From: Peptoniphilus_A olsenii
GTDB taxonomy: Bacteria; Bacillota; Clostridia; Tissierellales; Peptoniphilaceae
DNA length: 64,000 nt
Reading direction: 5' to 3'
Assembly: GCF_040545475.1 (NCBI RefSeq)
Contig: NZ_JBEPMA010000004.1
Coordinates: 62,001 to 126,000, forward strand
The translations under genes and the position numbers were made by a program. The notes under the pieces are model-generated. The model made no database searches, was not told the origin of the DNA, and was given only the letters and a program-made list of their open reading frames with translations. Positions 8,252-15,979 of this stretch are shown here, piece after piece; within the stretch, counting starts at the first letter, position 1, and every line of letters starts with the position of its first letter.

Positions 8252-8814
8252 AATAGGATTTTAAATATATTACAATACAATTCTTAAAAATTCAAGTTTT
8301 TAGAAAGATTAATCAAATTACAGTCAATAATTCTGTATTCTATTTTTGACCATAATTTTGTACAATAATTTTAATTAGTTTTTAGAAAAAACTTTTATAC
8401 AGATTTTAATTATGGAAAAAATATTTCAAATAGATACAGGTAAAATTATATTTAAATGATTTAAACAATGAATGCTATTGATAATTATTTGTATTAGAGT
8501 ATAATTGTTTTTATGCATAAATTAATTTAATATATTTCAAAATAATAATTATTGTATTTCAAAATTATATGTAAGATAATATTTATTGAAATTTGTGGAA
8601 GAATTGACTTTAAGAATTTTTGCTTAAAAACATTGTACCAGTTTTGGTTTCAAACGACCTATTCTTTTTACACAATTATATGAACTTGATCAAAAATTAA
8701 TTTTTAGGAATTAATAAAATAGTGTTTTATAATTGTTAAAAATGCCATTTTGATAGGTTTTTATACTATGATTATTTGACTTATGTTCAATTTCTTTAAT
8801 ATCTTTTATAAGAA

Positions 8815-8875
8815 AATACCCACTATAAATAATTATGATTATTATTTTGTTGGTTATTTTAATTTATTGGGTATT
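8815..8875 (+). repeat. inverted repeat with a 45-base loop upstream of the zinc-uptake operon
   Basis: AATACCCA (8815-8822) and TGGGTATT (8868-8875) are exact inverted copies. They stand out because C/G runs are rare in this region. The loop encloses the Fur-box-like palindrome at 8828-8846. Confidence 0.45.
8828..8846. promoter_or_regulatory. candidate Fur/Zur-type operator
   Basis: AATAATTATGATTATTATT is a 19-base near-palindrome centred on G8837; only two symmetric base pairs and the centre break the symmetry. It matches 14 of 19 positions of the classical Fur-box consensus. It lies 158 bases upstream of the binding-protein gene, in the spacer shared with the Fur-family gene. In such AT-rich DNA chance matches are likely, so confidence is low. 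Confidence 0.35.
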
Positions 8876-8918
8876 CTATAAATAATGAGAAACTAAAATT
8901 TGAGATATTTTTAATATT

Positions 8919-8939
8919 TTACTTGTCTTGGGCAAGTAA
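8919..8939. promoter_or_regulatory. short hairpin or operator before the zinc-uptake operon
   Basis: TTACTTG and CAAGTAA are exact inverted copies around TCTTGGG, 64 bases upstream of ATG 9004. This could be an operator for a metal regulator or a leader hairpin. It lacks a T-tract, so it is not an obvious terminator. Confidence 0.4.
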
Positions 8940-9003
8940 TTATTATTGTGAAATTAATTTAACAATAGTTTTTCAAAATAGATTTATTTTTTAGGAGGAA
9001 TTT

Positions 9004-10065
9004 ATGAAAATATTAAAAAAATTTGTTGTTTTTGTAGCTGCTGTTGTTTTACTTGCAGGATGTTCAAAAGCTGGTGACGTGAAATCTAATTCAGCAGACA
9101 AGGGTGATGAAAATGATGGTAAAATGAAAGTATACGCTTCAGTTTATCCTATGTATGATTTTGCACAAAAAATTGCTGGTGATAAAATGGATGTGGAATT
9201 AATAGTTCCATCTGGAGTAGAACCTCATGGCTGGGAGCCTGATCAAGATGCAATAAAAAAACTTGAACAAGCTGATGTATTTATTTATAATGGGGCTGGT
9301 CTTGAATCTTGGACTGATAAAGTTATCGACTCTCTTGATAACAAAGATTTAAAAGTTGTAGAAGCATCTAAAGGTGTTAATTATATTGAATCTGATCACG
9401 ACCATGACCATGAACATAATCACGAAGCTATGGAAAATCATGAAGAACATAACCATGATGGCAATAATCATCATGAGGGAAACCACAATCATAATGAAGA
9501 AAATCACAATCATGAAGATCACGAACATGAACATGAACATGGTGGACTTGACCCACATGTTTGGATAGCTCCACTTAATGCAAAAATTGAATTTGAAAAT
9601 ATTAAAAATGCATTAGCAGAAGCTGATCCTGAAAATGCTGATTATTATGAGGCTAATTATGAAGAATATGCTAAAAAATTAGATGATTTACACAAAAAAT
9701 ATTCTGATGAATTATCTAATTTAAAAAATAATCAAATAGTTGTAAGTCATGAAGCTTATGGGTATTTATGTAAAGAATACAATTTAGAACAACTTGGCAT
9801 CCAAGGTGTAAATGCTGAAACTGAACCAGATGCTAAGAAAATGGCAGAGATAACTAATTTTGTGAAAGAAAATAATGTAAAAACAATCTTTACTGAAGAA
9901 CTTATAGATCCTAAAGTTGCAGAAATTATTGCTTTAGAAACTGGTGCAGAAGTTAAAGTTCTATCGCCGCTTGAAGGATTAAGTCAAGAACAAATTGAAA
10001 ATAATGAAGATTATTTTAGCATTATGGAGAAGAATTTAGAAAATCTAATAGGAGCTTTGAAATAG
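9004..10065 (+). CDS. znuA: zinc-type ABC transporter substrate-binding lipoprotein (ZnuA/AdcA family)
   Basis: This is the extracellular metal-capture protein of a cluster-A1 ABC importer. The 353 residues begin with a lipoprotein signal ending in LLAGC (lipid-anchored C20). Conserved metal ligands are visible as H75 (EPHGWEP), H185 (DPHVW) and H249 (VSHEAYGY). Between the first two is a striking His/Asp/Glu/Asn-rich loop, about residues 131-179, with about 20 histidines. Such loops are typical of zinc-binding members and rare in manganese-binding ones. AGGAGG precedes ATG 9004. Its stop TAG shares one base with the GTG start of the ATPase gene. The zinc assignment rests on the His-rich loop and is likely but not proved. 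Confidence 0.92.
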   Translation: MKILKKFVVFVAAVVLLAGCSKAGDVKSNSADKGDENDGKMKVYASVYPMYDFAQKIAGDKMDVELIVPSGVEPHGWEPDQDAIKKLEQADVFIYNGAGLESWTDKVIDSLDNKDLKVVEASKGVNYIESDHDHDHEHNHEAMENHEEHNHDGNNHHEGNHNHNEENHNHEDHEHEHEHGGLDPHVWIAPLNAKIEFENIKNALAEADPENADYYEANYEEYAKKLDDLHKKYSDELSNLKNNQIVVSHEAYGYLCKEYNLEQLGIQGVNAETEPDAKKMAEITNFVKENNVKTIFTEELIDPKVAEIIALETGAEVKVLSPLEGLSQEQIENNEDYFSIMEKNLENLIGALK

Positions 10066-10727
10066 TGAATGAACTTCTACTTGAAATTAAGAATTTAAGT
10101 TTTAAATATGGAAACAATTATATATTAAAAGATGTTAACTTTAATGTCTATAGGGGCGATTATATCGCCCTTATAGGTTCTAATGGGGCTGGTAAATCTA
10201 CTTTTGTTAAACTTATTTTAAATCAGCTTAAACCTAATAAAGGAGAAATAGATTTTCGTCAAAATATGAAGTATTCAGAAATTGGATATGTACCACAACT
10301 TGACACATCAAAGAATTTGGAGTTTCCAATTACAGTATTTGAATTGGTATCTTTGGCACTTTTTTCTAAAGATAAAAGAGGTTTTAATAGATTATCCAAT
10401 GATGATAAAAATAAAATCAATGAAGCGCTCAATTTGGTAAAAATGACTGATTATCATAAAAACTTATATTCTGAATTATCAGGTGGACAACGTCAAAGAG
10501 TTCTCATTGCAAAGACTCTCGTATCTACACCTAAATTTTTGATACTAGATGAGCCCATGACAGGCATAGATAAAGAATCAAAAGAAGCACTTTTCGAACT
10601 CTTAAATCATATCAATAAAGACCACGGTGTTACAATACTTATGATAACTCATGATTTAGAAGAGGTAAGGAAGAATGTAAATAAGATATTTATAGTTGAA
10701 GAGCACAAAATAAAGGAAGTGAAGTAA
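10065..10727 (+). CDS. znuC: zinc-type ABC transporter ATP-binding protein
   Basis: The 220-residue cytoplasmic ATPase that powers the importer. It has Walker A GSNGAGKST (38-46), a Q-loop near YVPQLD (75-80), ABC signature LSGGQ (138-142), Walker B LILDEP (159-164) and the switch histidine in MITHDLEEV. Length and motifs fit the ZnuC/MntB group. GTG 10065 overlaps the end of the binding-protein gene by one base, with AGGAG 10 bases upstream, so the two are translated together. Its own stop overlaps the permease ATG (TAATG). Confidence 0.94.
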   Translation: MNELLLEIKNLSFKYGNNYILKDVNFNVYRGDYIALIGSNGAGKSTFVKLILNQLKPNKGEIDFRQNMKYSEIGYVPQLDTSKNLEFPITVFELVSLALFSKDKRGFNRLSNDDKNKINEALNLVKMTDYHKNLYSELSGGQRQRVLIAKTLVSTPKFLILDEPMTGIDKESKEALFELLNHINKDHGVTILMITHDLEEVRKNVNKIFIVEEHKIKEVK

Positions 10728-11515
10728 TGGATATTTTTTCATATTCATATATGATAAAGGCCCTGATAGTCGGCATTGCGATTTCAATAATAATTCCTTT
10801 TATGGGAGTTGTAGTTGTAAATAAAAAGATTTCCATTATAGGCGATGCACTTTCTCATGTGTCTTTAGCAGGAGTAATGCTTGGACTTATAACATCTACA
10901 TCGCCAATTGTTGGTGCAATCATACTTTGTATTTTTGCGTCATTATTTTTGGAATTTGTCAGGACCAAATTTCCTGGTTACCAAGAAATATCTACAGCAA
11001 TAGTTATGAGTACGGGGATAGGACTAGCTTCGATTCTGTCTGGGTTCGTAAAAAAGTCTGCTAATTTTGAGTCTTTTTTATTTGGCTCAATAATTGCCAT
11101 TCCAACATTTGACTTTTATTTGATACTTGCGGTGTCGGGATTGGTCTTTTTAGTTTTTATATATCTATTTAAGGACTTAATGTATATATCTTTTGATGAA
11201 TCATCAGCAAGACTTGCTGGTATAAATGTGGATAGAATTAATCTTATTTTTATGATACTAATAGCAATTACAATTTCAGTATCAGCAAGGACCGTTGGTA
11301 TTTTAATTATATCATCGCTTATGGTAATCCCTGTAGCATGTGCCATGCAATTTAAATTGGGATATGTGAAAACGACACTACTATCTTCAATATTTGGAGT
11401 AATATTTACAGTTTTAGGACTCGTTTTGTCATTTTATTTAGGACTTAAACCGGGTGGTACTATTGTATTGATAGGTGTTATATTTTTAATAATTTTATTA
11501 ATAAGAAAAAGATAA
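10727..11515 (+). CDS. znuB: zinc-type ABC transporter permease (ABC-3 family)
   Basis: A 262-residue membrane permease of the ABC-3 family with about eight helices. Recognisable family segments are GDALSHVSLAGVMLG (about 39-53), the LFGSI loop and ISSLMVIPVACAMQ in the C-terminal half. ATG 10727 overlaps the ATPase stop by one base. It completes a binding protein-ATPase-permease operon and is followed immediately by a terminator shared with the convergent gene on the other strand. The metal is inferred from the partner binding protein. Confidence 0.93.
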   Translation: MDIFSYSYMIKALIVGIAISIIIPFMGVVVVNKKISIIGDALSHVSLAGVMLGLITSTSPIVGAIILCIFASLFLEFVRTKFPGYQEISTAIVMSTGIGLASILSGFVKKSANFESFLFGSIIAIPTFDFYLILAVSGLVFLVFIYLFKDLMYISFDESSARLAGINVDRINLIFMILIAITISVSARTVGILIISSLMVIPVACAMQFKLGYVKTTLLSSIFGVIFTVLGLVLSFYLGLKPGGTIVLIGVIFLIILLIRKR

Positions 11516-11550
11516 GTGTATTAGAAATTTTGATTTCCAATACACTTTTT
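11514..11550. terminator. bidirectional terminator between the zinc operon and a convergent gene
   Basis: A 15-bp stem with one mismatch (AAGTGTATTAGAAAT with ATTTCCAATACACTT) around TTTG, then T's on the plus strand. It begins inside the permease stop codon and ends next to the stop of the minus-strand gene at 11552, so it can serve both. Confidence 0.85.
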
Positions 11551-11551
11551 A

Positions 11552-12127
11552 TTATTTAGAATTTATATGAATAAAATTATCTAGTTCTATATATTTATAA
11601 TGATTTTTGCCATATGTGCGATAATAAATATTGGATCCTTTTTTTGTTTTCGTACTATTAGCTACCTTATTATTTTTTTCGGCATTATAAAAGTCCCCAT
11701 TAATATAGTAATAAATAGTTTTATCATTTTCGACATTATAGAAAATATTACCACTAAAATCTTTATTAATTCCATTATAATTTGTATCTAAGCTGACATC
11801 TAAAACACGATTAATTGTGTTATTTTTGTTATTCATTTCAATATAGAATATAATTTTTGGTTTATATATTAATGTTAAATCAATACCACGTGTGATTTTT
11901 AAGTAGGAAAAATCATTGCCATTTTTCAAGTTATTTTTGGATATTATATTTTTGTTATTTTTTATTGAATTATTGTCATCAAATATTTTATTGTAGATTT
12001 CATCACATGTTAAAAACTTTTCTTCATCTAAAGAATCAGCGGAAACAATTGGTTTTTTCGTAAAATACGGAATTAAAATAATCAGCAAAATTGAAAAAAT
12101 TATAAATAACCTGTCTTTTGAATTCAA
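11552..12127 (-). CDS. hypothetical exported or membrane-anchored protein
   Basis: I do not recognise this family. A start at TTG 12127 gives 191 residues and places GGGAGG 7 bases upstream; ATG starts at 12133 and 12142 lie too close to or ahead of that site. The N-terminus has a single hydrophobic helix (LFIIFSILLIILIPYF) that could be an uncleaved anchor or a signal peptide. The rest is hydrophilic, very rich in Asn, Lys, Asp and Tyr, and looks like a beta-rich extracellular domain, with strands such as TIYYYINGDFYNAE and NIYYRTYGKNHYKYIEL. No cysteine pair or catalytic motif stands out. It is convergent to the zinc operon and stands alone; a TATAAT box lies at 12165-12160. Confidence 0.7.
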   Translation of the reverse strand: MNSKDRLFIIFSILLIILIPYFTKKPIVSADSLDEEKFLTCDEIYNKIFDDNNSIKNNKNIISKNNLKNGNDFSYLKITRGIDLTLIYKPKIIFYIEMNNKNNTINRVLDVSLDTNYNGINKDFSGNIFYNVENDKTIYYYINGDFYNAEKNNKVANSTKTKKGSNIYYRTYGKNHYKYIELDNFIHINSK

Positions 12128-12286
12128 AACCATACCTCCCATAGTTTATTTAATTAGTATTATACTATACTATACTAGGTGTTTGTGCTAAATAATAATA
12201 TATTACTACTTGCTATTATAATAGTGAATTATTACACGTTTTAGGGTAGAATGGAATATAGAATAGTACATTTTATGGTGATAGAT

Positions 12287-12756
12287 ATGAAAAAAACTAA
12301 TGCAATTAGAATATTAGAAAGCAACAATATTGATTACGAGCTTATTGAATATTCAACTAAAGACGGAATAGGTGGTATGGATGTTGCCACTAAACTTAGT
12401 GAGAATCCCAGAACTGTTTTTAAAACCTTAGTGACTGAGTCAAAAGAAAACGAGAATTTTGTATTTGTAGTACCGGTGGATAAAGAACTTGATTTAAAAA
12501 AAGCAGCAGAGTGTGTGAATTCTAAAAAAATTGAGATGATACCTCAAAAAAATTACTGCCGCTTACTGGTTATATTCATGGGGGATGCTCCCCAGTAGGC
12601 ATGAAAAAAGATTTCAAAACTTTAATTGATATTTCTGCTAAGGATAGAAATTATATATATTTGAGTGCTGGGAAAGTTGGTTTGCAAATGAGAATAAGAC
12701 CAACTGATCTTGCAAAGATTCTTGATATTAGTTTTGTTGATATTACGAAGGAGTAG
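12287..12756 (+). pseudogene. YbaK/EbsC-type aminoacyl-tRNA deacylase, split by a -1 frameshift
   Basis: The first frame (ATG 12287, GGTGAT site) encodes the N-terminal part of a Cys-tRNA(Pro)/YbaK deacylase: MKKTNAIRILESNNIDYELI, then DVATKLSENPRTVFKTLV and VVPVDKELDLKKAAE. In the A7 run at 12546-12552 the frame breaks and ends at TAG 12598. Adding a single A restores the family C-terminus exactly: KLLPLTGYIHGGCSPVGMKK, then YIYLSAGKVGLQMRIRPTDL, ending at TAG 12756. So one base is missing from a homopolymer. This is a fresh pseudogene, a sequencing error, or a site of polymerase slippage. The enzyme clears mischarged Cys- or Ala-tRNA. It ends 2 bases before the phosphomutase gene. Confidence 0.85.
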
Positions 12757-12758
12757 TT

Positions 12759-14432
12759 ATGTATAGAGAAATATATGATAAATGGAATAAGTATAGTGGT
12801 TTAGATGAAGAACTAAAAAAAGAACTTATTTCAATTGAAAAAAATGACGATGAAATTAAAGATAGATTCTATAAAGAATTAGAATTTGGCACGGCAGGAC
12901 TTCGTGGGATATTGGGTGCTGGAACTAATAGAATGAATTATATTACTGTTGCAAAAACAGCACTTGCTCTTGCTAGTTTGATTAAGTCTCGTGGTGAAGA
13001 AGCTTGCAGTAGAGGTGTAGTAATTGGAAGAGACATGCGCAAGTTATCTTATGAATTTTCTATTATTACCGCTAAGATTTTGGCTGAGAATGGGATAAAG
13101 GTATATTTGTTTACAGGTATCAGACCTACTCCAATTCTCGCATATTCTATAAGATATTTAAATACTATTTCTGGAATTATGATTACAGCTTCTCACAATC
13201 CTAAATTTTATAATGGCTTTAAACTATATTGGGAGAAAGGGTCCCAAATTTTAAATGATATAGCAGAAGAAATGCAAAATAGAGCTTTAGAAATTGATAT
13301 TTTTGAATATGATTTTACTAATTTAAAACCATTAAAAGATTATGAAAATATTAAATTCTTATCAGATAAAGTCATTACTTCATATTACAGAGAAACACTT
13401 AAACACTCTCTTGTTGATGATATAGATAAAGATATAAAGATTGTTTATACTCCACTAAATGGATGTGGCAATAGATATGTTAGAAAAATTTTAGATTTAA
13501 GAGGATTTAAAAATGTGTTCGTAGTTGATAAACAAGAAAATCCCGATGGTACTTTTAAAAATGTCAAAAATCCAAATCCTGAGGATATAAATGCTTTTGA
13601 TTTAGCAATTAATCTTGCCAAAGAAAAAGAAGCTGATATTATAATAGCTACCGATCCAGACTCTGATAGAGTTGCTGTGTTAGAAAATGGTGAAGAAATC
13701 TTTCAAGTAAGTGGCAATGTTATGGGATTTTTGTTAGGAGCATTTATATTAGAAAGACTAAAAGATAGGGATATAAATATATCTAATGGTGCAATAGTAA
13801 AGACTATTGTAACTGGGGATATGATTGAAAAAATCGCTGCTGATTATGGAGTTAAGGTCGTAGAGACACTTACTGGTTTTAAAAACATATGCAATATGGC
13901 AAACATTTGGGATGAAACTGGGGAATATGAATTTTTATATGGGTATGAAGAGTCTATAGGTTATGTAATAGGTGAGCATGTAAGAGATAAAGACGCCATT
14001 ATAACAATTATGGCCATTGCCGAAATGGCAGGATTTTTAAAGAAAAATGGTAAAAGTATAAAAGGCTATAAAGAAGAAATTGAAAAGAAATATGGATATT
14101 TTGAGGAATACCTGACTTCCGTTTATTTTGAAGGTATCGATGGAATTGAAAAAATGGATAAGATAATGAATAATTTTAGAGAAATAGAGGGATTTAAAAA
14201 CTTGCCTCCAATTTTAAAAAAGATTGATTATCTTAATGATGAGTCTAGTCCTTCAAATGTTTTAAAATTTTATTTTGATGAAAATACTTGGTTTGCACTT
14301 AGACCTTCAGGTACAGAACCGAAAATAAAAATTTATGCTTATGCAATTGATTATGATAAATCAGTAGCGGAAGAAAAAATTAACAATTTAGTTAAAGAAG
14401 TTTTGGAAAAGATAAAAGCAGAGAGTAGGTGA
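12759..14432 (+). CDS. phosphoglucomutase/phosphomannomutase
   Basis: An alpha-D-phosphohexomutase that moves phosphate between C1 and C6 of glucose or mannose, feeding wall and glycan precursors. In 557 residues it has the phosphoserine loop TASHNP (143-148, Ser145), the metal-binding loop DPDSDR (299-304), the sugar loop GYEESIGY and the phosphate-binding RPSGTEPKIKIY near the C-terminus. All four catalytic loops are intact. Length and N-terminus (KWNKYSGLDEELKKEL, then FGTAGLRG) fit the PgcA-like eukaryotic-type branch. It starts 2 bases after the frameshifted deacylase gene and 4 bases before the PfkB-like gene, so it is the head of a tight trio. Substrate preference cannot be read from sequence. 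Confidence 0.94.
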   Translation: MYREIYDKWNKYSGLDEELKKELISIEKNDDEIKDRFYKELEFGTAGLRGILGAGTNRMNYITVAKTALALASLIKSRGEEACSRGVVIGRDMRKLSYEFSIITAKILAENGIKVYLFTGIRPTPILAYSIRYLNTISGIMITASHNPKFYNGFKLYWEKGSQILNDIAEEMQNRALEIDIFEYDFTNLKPLKDYENIKFLSDKVITSYYRETLKHSLVDDIDKDIKIVYTPLNGCGNRYVRKILDLRGFKNVFVVDKQENPDGTFKNVKNPNPEDINAFDLAINLAKEKEADIIIATDPDSDRVAVLENGEEIFQVSGNVMGFLLGAFILERLKDRDINISNGAIVKTIVTGDMIEKIAADYGVKVVETLTGFKNICNMANIWDETGEYEFLYGYEESIGYVIGEHVRDKDAIITIMAIAEMAGFLKKNGKSIKGYKEEIEKKYGYFEEYLTSVYFEGIDGIEKMDKIMNNFREIEGFKNLPPILKKIDYLNDESSPSNVLKFYFDENTWFALRPSGTEPKIKIYAYAIDYDKSVAEEKINNLVKEVLEKIKAESR

Positions 14433-14436
14433 GTAG

Positions 14437-15345
14437 ATGATTTTATTTTGTGATTTTAATCCAAAAATTGTTCGCAAATATACAGTATCAGTAGAAAACG
14501 AAAATTTAATAGATAAATCTGAAATTTACCCAAGTGGACTTGGGATTGATATGGTTAAATTTGCATATAATATTGGAGTGAGTTCCGAGATACTTTTGTT
14601 AAAGGGTAATGTTATTGGAGATGAGATAACCCAAGCTCTTCAAAAAATGGATATTTCTCATCAGAGTGTAAAACTAAAGGACGATAATCTAGAGGAAATA
14701 ATTATTGAAAATTCAGAGTTTTCAAATTCCTATAAATCTAAATCGCCAAGGATTACAATGGAAGACAAAAACTATCTTCTTGCTCAATTCGAAGATAGTG
14801 CTGTAGGCAAAAAGATAGTTGTAATTCCAAAAATCAATCACGAGAGTCTAGACAATTCTATTTATGATAAGATGGTAAAATTCTGCTACAATGAAAATAT
14901 AAAAGTTGCAATAAATCCATCAAGCTTAGATGATATTAAAAACTTAAAACCTTATATTTTGATGTTAGATAAAACTGATTTATCTAGAGATATAAATCTT
15001 GAATACACAGGTCAGGTTTTAAAAATGAATGAAGAATTACTAAAAAAAGGTGTTGGATTGGTATTTGTCAACAGTAAAAGATCCACTATAATATCAACTA
15101 AAGAAAAAAATTATAGAGCATATCTAAATAAAGAAAAATTAGATAAAAATAATGTTATAGAAAAATTTAATACCCAATCTGCGCTTGCAGGTATGGCTGT
15201 AGCAATAGATAGAGATTATGATTTTATAACATCTATTAAACTTGCAATAGCTTGTGGAGTCTGCGATAATTTCTTAGAGGACTTTGAATTAGAAATGAGT
15301 TCTGTAAAAAAACTTATGAATAGTGTAGAAGTTGGAGAAATCTAG
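14437..15345 (+). CDS. PfkB-fold protein lacking catalytic motifs (probable pseudokinase)
   Basis: The 302-residue protein aligns in outline with 1-phosphofructokinase/tagatose-6-phosphate kinases: an N-terminal strand with SGLGIDMVKFAYNIG where active enzymes have GGKGINVARVLKNLG, then LLLKGNVIGDEI, and a C-terminal helix FNTQSALAGMAVAI where enzymes have GAGDSMVAGF. So the phosphate-binding Lys, the sugar-binding Asn and the catalytic Asp of the GAGD motif all appear to be replaced. The frame is intact with normal codon use, so it is probably expressed but not a standard sugar kinase. It lies 4 bases after the phosphomutase and 8 bases before an isochorismatase-fold gene. Its role is unknown; a regulatory or binding function is inference. 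Confidence 0.7.
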   Translation: MILFCDFNPKIVRKYTVSVENENLIDKSEIYPSGLGIDMVKFAYNIGVSSEILLLKGNVIGDEITQALQKMDISHQSVKLKDDNLEEIIIENSEFSNSYKSKSPRITMEDKNYLLAQFEDSAVGKKIVVIPKINHESLDNSIYDKMVKFCYNENIKVAINPSSLDDIKNLKPYILMLDKTDLSRDINLEYTGQVLKMNEELLKKGVGLVFVNSKRSTIISTKEKNYRAYLNKEKLDKNNVIEKFNTQSALAGMAVAIDRDYDFITSIKLAIACGVCDNFLEDFELEMSSVKKLMNSVEVGEI

Positions 15346-15353
15346 GGGGAAAA

Positions 15354-15905
15354 ATGAAGAATTTTAAGTTAAATAGAAAAGATGTTGTTTTCGCTTTTAT
15401 AGATGTTCAAGATAAATTGTTAAATGCCATTTCAAACAAAGATGAGATTTTGAAGAATGCCGAGATTTTATCAAATGCTGCAAAAATCACCGAGTCAGAG
15501 AGTCTGTTTACGGTTCAATATCCTGAGGGCTTAGGATATACTAATGAGAAGATTAAAGCCCCTCTTGCTGAAAAAGAAGAGTTTGGAAAACTTAATTTTA
15601 ATGCTTATGAAGATGAAGATATTTATACTGAAATTAAAAAATTAAAGAAAAGACAATTTATACTTTGTGGTATTGAAGCACATATCTGCGTTTTTCAAAC
15701 AGTGAGAAATCTTCTTGCTTGTGGCTATGAAGTTTTTATTGTGGAAAATGCTGTAGGTTCGAGAGATGAAAAAAATGCAAAAAATGCCATTGAACAAATG
15801 AGGGAGATGGGTGCTGTTATTACAAATGTAGAGACAGTTTTATTTGATTTGGCAGGAGTAGCTGGTACTAGAGAGTTTAAAGCTTTACAAAAGTTAATAA
15901 TTTAA
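15354..15905 (+). CDS. isochorismatase-fold cysteine hydrolase
   Basis: A 183-residue alpha/beta hydrolase of the isochorismatase/nicotinamidase superfamily. The expected catalytic triad is visible: D17 (FIDVQDKL), K79 (EFGKLNFNAY) and C112 (GIEAHICVFQT), with the usual cis-peptide region before the cysteine. Family members hydrolyse amides or enol ethers; the closest type by eye is the YcaC-like group of unassigned hydrolases. It closes the phosphomutase/PfkB-like/hydrolase operon and is followed by a strong terminator. The substrate is unknown, and the link to sugar metabolism is only by neighbourhood. Confidence 0.87.
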   Translation: MKNFKLNRKDVVFAFIDVQDKLLNAISNKDEILKNAEILSNAAKITESESLFTVQYPEGLGYTNEKIKAPLAEKEEFGKLNFNAYEDEDIYTEIKKLKKRQFILCGIEAHICVFQTVRNLLACGYEVFIVENAVGSRDEKNAKNAIEQMREMGAVITNVETVLFDLAGVAGTREFKALQKLII

Positions 15906-15908
15906 AGT

Positions 15909-15940
15909 AAAAAAGCCTTTATTTTACAAAGGCTTTTTTT
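15909..15940 (+). terminator. Rho-independent terminator after the hydrolase gene
   Basis: A perfect 12-bp stem (AAAAAAGCCTTT with AAAGGCTTTTTT) has a 7-base loop, and the right arm runs into further T. It begins 4 bases past the stop codon. Confidence 0.95.
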
Positions 15941-15955
15941 GAATTATTGATTCTG

Positions 15956-15964
15956 TGTTATAAT
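15956..15964 (+). promoter_or_regulatory. extended -10 promoter for the YhaO-like gene
   Basis: TGTTATAAT is a perfect extended -10 element 16 bases before ATG 15980, directly after the preceding terminator. No good -35 is visible, and the resulting leader would be very short. Confidence 0.5.
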
Positions 15965-15979
15965 TAAAATGGTGATTTT

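Larger units (their letters stand above)
8252..9003. other. long intergenic region between the divergent regulator and zinc-uptake operon
   Basis: About 750 very AT-rich bases without a plausible gene. The longest ATG-led frame I noticed is 15 codons (8412-8459) and lacks a ribosome-binding site. The part nearest the transporter operon is structured: an 8-bp inverted repeat with a 45-base loop (8815-8875), a Fur-box-like palindrome inside that loop (8828-8846) and a short hairpin (8919-8939). The octamer ATTTCAAA recurs at about 8422, 8534 and 8556. The size is unusual for this otherwise compact window; a lost gene or a long regulatory leader are both possible. Confidence 0.5.

Noticed and set aside
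8412..8459. 15-codon ATG-led frame in the long intergenic region
   Set aside because: No ribosome-binding site and composition like the flanks.
9349..9568. Overlapping frames on both strands (Met/Ile-rich) inside the zinc-binding protein gene
   Set aside because: They are artefacts of the repeated CATGA/CATAA codons of the His-rich loop; no start signals.
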